Source: Chloroflexota bacterium (GTDB lineage: Bacteria > Chloroflexota > Limnocylindria > Limnocylindrales > CSP1-4). From it: a stretch of 32,634 nucleotides of DNA. Location: NCBI GenBank assembly GCA_017853275.1, contig JAFMJV010000029.1, positions 1 through 32,634 of the forward strand. Direction: 5' to 3'. Each line of letters begins with the position of its first letter. The stretch's first letter is position 1. Below, one piece after another: positions 26,036-32,634 of the stretch. The notes below the pieces were generated by a model. The model was not told the DNA's origin and did not search any database. It saw only the letters and a program-made list of their open reading frames with translations. The position numbers were made by a program, and so were the translations under genes.

Positions 26036-26768
26036 GATTGAGCGTAGGGCGGCTCCGGCGCGCAGGTGGGGCCTCCGTCCCGGGGGCCTTCTCGCGGCAG
26101 CTCTCGCCGCCGCCCTCGCGGCCACCCCGGGCGCCGCCGCCTCCCCTGCCCCGGGCCCGGGGATCGCGGCGGGGGACGAGGTGATGCGCGTCCTCCTCGA
26201 CGCCGCGTCCGCGGTCGACGCGGCGGACGCCGTCACGTTCACCCTCGACCTGCGCGAGGACGCGCCCGAGGAGCCCGGTGGCGTCCGTGCGATCCGCGCG
26301 GAAGGACGTGCCGATCTCGTGGCCGGGACCCTGGCAGCACGGATCCCGAGCGGTGGCTCGGTCCGGGACGGCCTCGCGGCAGGGATGGAGATCCACCTCC
26401 CGGCGGACCCGGCCGCCTCTCCCGTGCCGGGCGCCACCACCGACCTCCTCCCCTTCCTGGACCCGGCCGCGCTCCTGCGCAGGATCGCGGTCTACGTGGC
26501 GGAGGACCGGCTCCCCGCGGAGCGTCTCGCCGACCGGCCGTGCGCACCCGGGAGCTGCCGGGTGGTGCGCATCGCGCTCGGGGCGTGGCAGCCGGCGGCC
26601 GGCGAGCGGCCCCCGGTCGTCATCCAGCTCGCGCTCGATGCGGCAAGCGGCCTCCCCGTGGAGCTCCAGGCCACCGCCTTCGGCGGGTCACCCGCGGCGG
26701 GCGGTGGTGGAAGTCTCGTCCTCGTGGCGCGCTTCGCGGAGTGGGAGCTCGCGGCCCCCACCCCCTGA
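26022..26768 (+). CDS. secreted protein, possible LolA/LppX-like fold
   Basis: Unrecognised protein of 248 aa with a signal peptide (basic stretch then an Ala/Leu core, cut near A-A-A-S, about residue 42). The mature part alternates short beta-strand patterns: R-A-E-G-R-A-D-L-V-A-G-T near 95, L-A-A-G-M-E-I-H-L near 115-125, and at the end L-P-V-E-L-Q-A-T and L-V-A-R-F-A-E-W-E-L. This resembles half-barrel lipid carriers such as LppX/LolA, but no lipobox is visible. Two cysteines, C-A-P-G-S-C, may form a disulfide. No ATG is available: the GTG at 26022 is the best start, inside a palindrome. It is divergent from OsmC and convergent with PEP carboxykinase. Confidence 0.68.
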   Translation: MIAQTIERRAAPARRWGLRPGGLLAAALAAALAATPGAAASPAPGPGIAAGDEVMRVLLDAASAVDAADAVTFTLDLREDAPEEPGGVRAIRAEGRADLVAGTLAARIPSGGSVRDGLAAGMEIHLPADPAASPVPGATTDLLPFLDPAALLRRIAVYVAEDRLPAERLADRPCAPGSCRVVRIALGAWQPAAGERPPVVIQLALDAASGLPVELQATAFGGSPAAGGGGSLVLVARFAEWELAAPTP

Positions 26769-26781
26769 CGCGCCGGACCCC

Positions 26782-28365
<1,584 letters not shown>

Positions 28366-28492
28366 GCTGCCTCCTGGGACCCCGGGCACGCCCACACGGC
28401 GAACCAGGGGGTCCATCGGGGACCGGCCGCGCGTGCCGGCGCCCCCGCGCCGGAGTCGGCTTTCGCAGTCCAGGTTCGACTGACCGAGGGCG

Positions 28493-28498
28493 ATGCTA
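28493..28498 (-). promoter_or_regulatory. possible -10 box (TAGCAT) for pckA
   Basis: TAGCAT on the minus strand, about 127 bases ahead of the pckA start. CTTCCG at 17-base spacing is a weak -35. The long leader contains GC-rich stems, but I recognise no known riboswitch in it. Confidence 0.35.
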
Positions 28499-28548
28499 GC
28501 AGCCGCCGCAGGCCGCGGAAGGCCGATCCCGCACCGGCGGGCGGGAGG

Positions 28549-29964
28549 TCAGGGGTGGCCCGGACGGTGCGCGAGGTGCTCGAGGATGTCCAGCTTCGTG
28601 AGGACCCCGGCAGGACGCCCCTCGCTGACGACGAGGAGCGCCGAGGCACCGCCCGAGAGGACGGCGAACGCCTCGTCCAGGGTGCCGTCCACGCCGATCG
28701 TGGGGAGCGGCCGCGCCATCACCTCGCCGACCGTCCGCTCCACGACCGTGGGGTCCTTGTAGGCGCGTTCGAGGAGACCGCGCTCGTCGATCGAGCCGAC
28801 GACCCCCTCGACCGCATCGTCCGCCCGCTCCGTCACCGGCATCTGGCTGATCCCGTAGCGCTGGAGGGTCTCGATCGCCACCGCGACCCGGTCCGTGGTC
28901 CGGGCGAGGACGACGCTCGGCAGGTGCTCGCCGTGGTGGCGCGCGGCGATGACGGAACCGACCCGCTCGTCCCCGGCCTCCATGCCGAGCATCCCGTTCG
29001 CGCGCATCCACTCGTCGTTGTAGACCTTGGAGAGGTAGTTCCGGCCGCTGTCCGGGAGGAGGACGACCATCACGGCATCCTTCCCGGCACCCGATTCGGT
29101 GAGCTCGCGCGCCACGGTGAGCGCGGCCACGAGGGCGGTCCCGCACGAGCCGCCGGCGAGGATCCCCTCCTCGCGGGTGAGGCGGCGCGCGGCGACGAAG
29201 GCGTCCCGGTCCGAGACGCGGACCCAGCGGTCCACGACCGTGGGGTCATAGGTGCCGGGGAAGAAGTCCTCGCCGACCCCTTCCGTGAGGTATGGCCGCG
29301 GCGTGTCGCCGGAGAGGACGCTCCCCTCCGGGTCCGCGCCCACGACGACGACCCCGGGGTTCTGCTCCTTGAGATAGCGCCCGGAGCCGCTGATCGTGCC
29401 GCCGGTCCCCGCGGAGAAGACCGCGTGGGTGATCCGGCCGTCCGTCTGGCGCCAGATCTCCGGCCCCGTGGTCCGGACATGCGCCGCCGGGTTCTCCATG
29501 TTGTGGTACTGGTCCGGCTGGAAGGCGCCGGGGATGTCCCGCGCGAGCCGGCGGGCGACGGAGTAGTACGACTCCGGCGATTCCGGGGCGACGTTCGTGG
29601 GGCAGAGGACGACCTCCGCGCCGTACGCCCGGAGGAGCGACTGCTTCTCCGTGGACTGCTTGTCCGCCATGACGAAGATGCAGCGGTAGCCCTTGAGCGC
29701 GGCCGCGATCGCGAGCCCGTGGCCGGTGTTCCCGCTCGTGGGCTCGATGATCGTGCCGCCGGGGCGAAGGAGGCCCGCGCGCTCGGCCGCCTCGATCATC
29801 GGGAGGCCGATCCGGTCCTTCACGGAGCCGCCCGGGTTGAGCGCCTCGAGCTTGGCGAGGACGAGCGGCTGGCGATCGGCGGCGCCCAGGTCGCGCGTGA
29901 CGCGGGTGAGGCGGACGAGGGGGGTCTCCCCGACGAGCTCGAGGATCGATTCGGCGTACTGCAT
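28549..29964 (-). CDS. cystathionine beta-synthase
   Basis: PLP enzyme of 471 aa that joins serine (or O-acetylserine) with homocysteine to form cystathionine. PLP lysine K49 in N-P-G-G-S-V-K-D-R; substrate loop T-S-G-N-T-G near 76-81; phosphate loop S-A-G-T-G-G-T near 190. The PLP domain ends near 310 and two CBS motifs follow (about 345-400 and 415-471), which is the layout of cystathionine beta-synthase rather than plain cysteine synthase. The tandem CBS part may bind a nucleotide or SAM. Start ATG at 29962-29964; no Shine-Dalgarno, but TACCCT lies 9 bases upstream. With the gamma-lyase-type gene at 23528 it could supply cysteine from methionine. Confidence 0.92.
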   Translation of the reverse strand: MQYAESILELVGETPLVRLTRVTRDLGAADRQPLVLAKLEALNPGGSVKDRIGLPMIEAAERAGLLRPGGTIIEPTSGNTGHGLAIAAALKGYRCIFVMADKQSTEKQSLLRAYGAEVVLCPTNVAPESPESYYSVARRLARDIPGAFQPDQYHNMENPAAHVRTTGPEIWRQTDGRITHAVFSAGTGGTISGSGRYLKEQNPGVVVVGADPEGSVLSGDTPRPYLTEGVGEDFFPGTYDPTVVDRWVRVSDRDAFVAARRLTREEGILAGGSCGTALVAALTVARELTESGAGKDAVMVVLLPDSGRNYLSKVYNDEWMRANGMLGMEAGDERVGSVIAARHHGEHLPSVVLARTTDRVAVAIETLQRYGISQMPVTERADDAVEGVVGSIDERGLLERAYKDPTVVERTVGEVMARPLPTIGVDGTLDEAFAVLSGGASALLVVSEGRPAGVLTKLDILEHLAHRPGHP

Positions 29965-29973
29965 CGTGCCCGG

Positions 29974-29979
29974 AGGGTA
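29974..29979 (-). promoter_or_regulatory. possible -10 box (TACCCT) close to the cystathionine beta-synthase start
   Basis: TACCCT on the minus strand, 9 bases before the ATG, with no ribosome site between. A transcript from it would have a leader of only 0-3 bases. Confidence 0.3.
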
Positions 29980-29998
29980 GCGGAGCGCGGCGCCGGTG

Positions 29999-30985
29999 TC
30001 AGCCGGGGGGCATGGAGCCGCTCACGTCGCGGAGCGCCGGACGGTCGGATTCGAGCTGGTCCGCGAACGCGGCGAACCAGGGGTCGGAGGTGGCGACCGC
30101 GGCGGCGCGGAGGAGCCGGATGTGGAAGCCGTGGTACTTCGGGTGGACCACCGGGGCAGCCAGGTTGTAGAAGCTGTAGCCGCCGGGCCGGCGGAACCGC
30201 TCACCCTCCTCGCGGATCGTCGTGAAGGCCGCCTCGGTGAGCGTGCGGGCGACCGGGGAGCCGGTGGCCTGCCAGTAGTCGCGCAGACCGAGCGCCGCGT
30301 AGAGGTGCGCGTTCAGGACCTGGCCGCGCCGGCCTCCCGCGTAGTGCTCGAGCCAGAGGTGGCGGCCGTCCGGCACGTGGGCGACCCACGGACCATCGCG
30401 CGGGCCGGGGACGAGGAAGGCCCGGAAGAGCCCCTCCGCGGTCGCGAGCCACGCCGGATCCCCGGTGAGGCGGTGGAGCCGGACGAAGAGCGCAAGGGCC
30501 GTCCCCTGGGCGAGCGCGTTGTACCAGGGGGCGGGGAGGTCCTGGTCAGGGTTCGGCCAGTCGAACGGGACCCACAGGATCTCCCCCTCCGGCTGCAGGA
30601 CCGAGCGCAGACGCTCCGCCCACGCGACGACGTTCGCGAGGTAGGCATCGTCCCCGGTCCGCACCCAGGCGTCGAGACGGCGGAGGGCCTGGAAGGTGAT
30701 CCCCGACGGCGAGAGGACCAGGCGACCATCCTGGATCCGCGCGGGGACCCCGTCCGCGTCCCGGGGCGGGTCGGCGGCGACCGGCGGCAGGAACCGGTCG
30801 TGCGGGTAGAGCTCCTCCCAGGCGAGGTAACGGAGCGGGAAGAGGTGACGGGCGATCGGGAGGTCGACCGTCGCGATGGGGGCGGGGGAGGGATCGGCGG
30901 CCGCGGCCGGGCCGGCAGGAAGAAGGGCGAGGACGAGGAGGAGCGGCAGGACGGGACGGCCGCCGCGGCCCGGGGTCCGCCTCAC
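29999..30985 (-). CDS. secreted D-glucuronyl C5-epimerase-like protein
   Basis: Protein of 328 aa with a signal peptide (about 1-27). The rest matches my memory of the D-glucuronyl C5-epimerase C-terminal domain: an (alpha/alpha)-barrel with D-W-P-N-P near 145, Q-G-T-A-L-A-L-F-V-R-L-H near 165-176, E-H-Y-A-G-G then V-L-N-A-H-L-Y-A-A-L-G-L near 225-240, and Y-H-G-F-H near 295. Family members epimerise glucuronate units in heparan-type or bacterial polysaccharides; here the polymer is unknown. It starts with GTG (30983-30985) overlapping the lgt stop (GTGA). A longer frame upstream overlaps lgt and would bury the signal peptide, so it was rejected. Confidence 0.8.
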   Translation of the reverse strand: MRRTPGRGGRPVLPLLLVLALLPAGPAAAADPSPAPIATVDLPIARHLFPLRYLAWEELYPHDRFLPPVAADPPRDADGVPARIQDGRLVLSPSGITFQALRRLDAWVRTGDDAYLANVVAWAERLRSVLQPEGEILWVPFDWPNPDQDLPAPWYNALAQGTALALFVRLHRLTGDPAWLATAEGLFRAFLVPGPRDGPWVAHVPDGRHLWLEHYAGGRRGQVLNAHLYAALGLRDYWQATGSPVARTLTEAAFTTIREEGERFRRPGGYSFYNLAAPVVHPKYHGFHIRLLRAAAVATSDPWFAAFADQLESDRPALRDVSGSMPPG

Positions 30986-31809
30986 CCGGCCTCCCCCGTG
31001 CGTGCCCGGACCCGGTTCCGGGCAAGGAGGGCGACGCCGGCCATCACGAGGACGATGCCGATCCAGCTCGCGGTGGGGAGCCCGCCGATCGTCCAGGCCC
31101 AACCGAGCCGGAAGGTCTCCAGCCAGATCCGGATCCCGCCGTACCAGATCATCCAGAAGGCGACCAGGTCCCCATCACGGAGACGCGCGCCGGCGCGCCG
31201 CGCGATGAGGAGCGCGATCAGGCCGCCGGCGAGATCGAGGAGCGATTCGTAGAGGAAGAGCGGGTGGAAGCCGGTCGTCGCCTCGGGCCACGCGGGGCAG
31301 GTCCAGGGCGCGATCCGGTGGGCGCAGTCGATCGCGATCGCCCACGGGAGGTCGGTGGGCGGGCCGTAGAGCTCCTGGTTGAAGAAGTTCCCCCAGCGGG
31401 CGATCCCCTGGGCGAGGAGGGTGCCGGGGATGACGATATCCAGGGCACGGAGGACCGGGACCCGCTCGCGCCGCGCGATGATCGCGATCCCGATCGCGGC
31501 GCCCGCGATCCCCCCGTAGAGCCCGAGCCCGCTGTAGGGCGGGAGGACGATCCGGAGCGGGTCGTCCGCGTAGCGCGCCCAGTCGCTCGCCACGTGGTAG
31601 AGCCGGGCGCCCACGAGCGCGCACAGGCCGACGAGGAGGAGGCTCCCGGTGACGCGGGCAGGGTCGATGCCGCGCCGGGCGGCCTCCCCGCGCGAGACGA
31701 GGAGGAGCACGCCGACCGCGAGGACGTAGCCAAGGCCGTAGAAGCCGATCGAGATCGGGCCGATCCCGATCCCCGAGGGCGGGATGATCCCGATGAGCGC
31801 GGGCGTCAC
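30982..31809 (-). CDS. lgt: prolipoprotein diacylglyceryl transferase
   Basis: Integral membrane enzyme of 275 aa with about seven membrane helices, which attaches diacylglycerol to the lipobox cysteine of lipoproteins. The Lgt signature is present as A-R-W-G-N-F-F-N-Q-E (137-146) with R138 and N141, plus H-P-L-F-L-Y-E-S near 185 and the arginine of Y-G-G-I-R near 230. The site of the E. coli histidine in the first loop reads L-Y-G-G (97-100), a variation I recall in other phyla. The start is GTG (31807-31809), 6 bases after TATCCT, without ribosome site. It is 27 bases after the CopD-type gene and overlaps the epimerase-like gene. Confidence 0.93.
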   Translation of the reverse strand: MTPALIGIIPPSGIGIGPISIGFYGLGYVLAVGVLLLVSRGEAARRGIDPARVTGSLLLVGLCALVGARLYHVASDWARYADDPLRIVLPPYSGLGLYGGIAGAAIGIAIIARRERVPVLRALDIVIPGTLLAQGIARWGNFFNQELYGPPTDLPWAIAIDCAHRIAPWTCPAWPEATTGFHPLFLYESLLDLAGGLIALLIARRAGARLRDGDLVAFWMIWYGGIRIWLETFRLGWAWTIGGLPTASWIGIVLVMAGVALLARNRVRARTGEAG

Positions 31810-31815
31810 GGGGGG

Positions 31816-31821
31816 AGGATA
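31816..31821 (-). promoter_or_regulatory. TATCCT box 6 bases before the lgt start (leaderless promoter candidate)
   Basis: Minus strand: TATCCT, six C residues, GTG. Same spacing as at 23516-23521. Lies in the 27-base gap after the CopD-type gene. Confidence 0.45.
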
Positions 31822-31836
31822 CGCGAGCCTTCGGCC

Positions 31837-32634
31837 TCAGCCGCCGACGCGGAGGGTGCAATCCCCGCGGAGGAGCGTGAAGCGGTCCGGCCGGAGCGCG
31901 ACCGTGAGCGTCCAGTCGCCGGCGAACGGGAGGGCGACCGGTGCCGTCCAGCCCTCGGTCCCGGCGACGGGGGTGGCGGCCACCGGGGCCTCGCCGATCG
32001 CCGGGTGGCGCAGCTCCAGGGTGAGACCGGCCGCGTCCGCCGGCACACCGCCAAGGAGGATCTCGTTCGCCCCCGGAAGGGCAGGCCGGAGGATGGCGGA
32101 GAGCGCGGTCTCCCCCGCACGGAGCGTGCAGCGCGCGGCTCCGTCCGGGCCGCCGTGCACGTCGTGGAGACCCGCGCGCGGAGCATCGAGGGCAAGGGCG
32201 CCGCTGAGCGTCGCGACCCCGGCGAGGAGGAGGGCATCGAGGAGGAAGAGCCTGCGGAGCCCGGACCGGCGCGGCTCGCGGGCGAGGTGCCGGCGGCCGA
32301 GCGCACCCGCGAGCGCGGCGATCGCGACGAGCCCGATCTTGGCGAGAAGGACCGCGAGCCACGGGGTGACCCCCGCCACGAAGCCCTCCGTGAGGCGCCA
32401 CGTGAGGGCCGCGCCGGCGAGGGCGACGATGACGAGCGCGATCCCCGCGAGGCGCGAGAAGGCACGGGCCACCGCGAGCGCGGTCGGATCGTCCGTCCCG
32501 GTGTGGCGCTGGACGGCAAGGAGGGCGGGAGCGGCCCCCAGCCACGTGGCAGCGAGAAGGAGGTGGGCGGCCAGCAGCGCGACCGCGATGGGGTCACCCG
32601 CGGCATGGCCACCGGGCGCGATGAGGAGGAGCGC
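31837..32634 (-). CDS. CopD-type membrane protein with C-terminal beta domain (N-terminus beyond window)
   Basis: Open to the right edge: 265 residues are visible and the start lies outside. Four or so hydrophobic segments come first, with H-L-L-L-A-A-T-W-L-G near visible residue 25, a pattern of the CopD copper-resistance domain, followed by F-S-R-L-A and an L-L-A-K-I-G-L helix. The last 100 or so residues are beta-rich (L-R-A-G-E-T, then L-P-F-A-G-D-W-T-L-T-V), like the YtkA/FixH-type tail of YcnJ-like CopC-CopD fusions. Role: copper import or homeostasis at the membrane. Two cysteines (A-A-R-C-T and G-D-C-T) may pair outside the cell. A shorter ATG start at 32472 would cut the CopD domain, so the longer frame is preferred. 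Confidence 0.78.
   Translation of the reverse strand, partial: ALLLIAPGGHAAGDPIAVALLAAHLLLAATWLGAAPALLAVQRHTGTDDPTALAVARAFSRLAGIALVIVALAGAALTWRLTEGFVAGVTPWLAVLLAKIGLVAIAALAGALGRRHLAREPRRSGLRRLFLLDALLLAGVATLSGALALDAPRAGLHDVHGGPDGAARCTLRAGETALSAILRPALPGANEILLGGVPADAAGLTLELRHPAIGEAPVAATPVAGTEGWTAPVALPFAGDWTLTVALRPDRFTLLRGDCTLRVGG

Noticed and set aside
28366-28492. Riboswitch in the long pckA leader
   Set aside because: GC-rich stems are present, but I see no conserved core of any riboswitch class I know.
30982-31809. Inactive Lgt because the E. coli histidine in the first loop is not present
   Set aside because: The main signature with its Arg and Asn residues is intact, and I recall Tyr or Trp at this place in Lgt proteins of other phyla.
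31837-32472. Complete gene starting at the ATG at 32472
   Set aside because: Translation upstream of this ATG to the window edge continues the CopD membrane pattern without a stop, so the real start is outside the window.

Overview
The window is very GC-rich DNA (roughly 70% by eye) with densely packed genes and no rRNA, tRNA, insertion sequence, CRISPR array or phage gene that I could see. Gene content (an F420-type luciferase-like oxidoreductase, ATP-type PEP carboxykinase, a DUF2630 protein, many Pro/Thr-rich secreted or anchored proteins, GTG starts, stop/start overlaps) points to a free-living, probably aerobic bacterium. A high-GC Chloroflexota lineage (Limnocylindria-like) is my best guess; an actinobacterium is the alternative. 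This is inference from content, not a phylogeny.

Positions 1-15636 read as a reductive pyrimidine (uracil/thymine) catabolism island. A leftward operon starts with a class III aminotransferase and continues with two TauC/SsuC-like permeases, an ATPase and an NMT1/ThiY-like binding protein that runs off the left edge. Rightward genes encode a beta-ureidopropionase-type nitrilase, an F420-type LLM oxidoreductase, dihydropyrimidinase, an LsrG/ABM-like small protein and an iron-type alcohol dehydrogenase. A CoA-acylating (methyl)malonate-semialdehyde dehydrogenase converges on them. Together these could import a pyrimidine or related compound, open the ring, release beta-alanine and convert it through malonate semialdehyde to acyl-CoA. 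No classical dihydropyrimidine dehydrogenase is visible, which makes the LLM protein a candidate for the first step. Two related zinc-ribbon membrane proteins of unknown function sit inside the island.

Positions 15741-20984 encode envelope or secreted functions: a large S8 protease with a Cys-rich three-fold C-terminal module, an Asp-rich thrombospondin-type-3 calcium-binding protein, and an ECF sigma factor with its membrane anti-sigma partner, separated by strong GC-rich hairpins.

Positions 21098-32634 hold general metabolism and envelope genes: an MFS exporter, malate dehydrogenase, a cystathionine gamma-lyase/synthase-type enzyme, an OsmC protein coupled to a minimal histidine kinase, a secreted LolA/LppX-like protein, PEP carboxykinase, cystathionine beta-synthase, a glucuronyl C5-epimerase-like protein coupled to Lgt, and a partial CopD-type membrane protein at the right edge. 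The two PLP enzymes together could run reverse transsulfuration. Several genes have a TATCCT box 6-7 bases before the start codon and no Shine-Dalgarno, suggesting leaderless transcripts. No gene-free stretch exceeds 300 bases.
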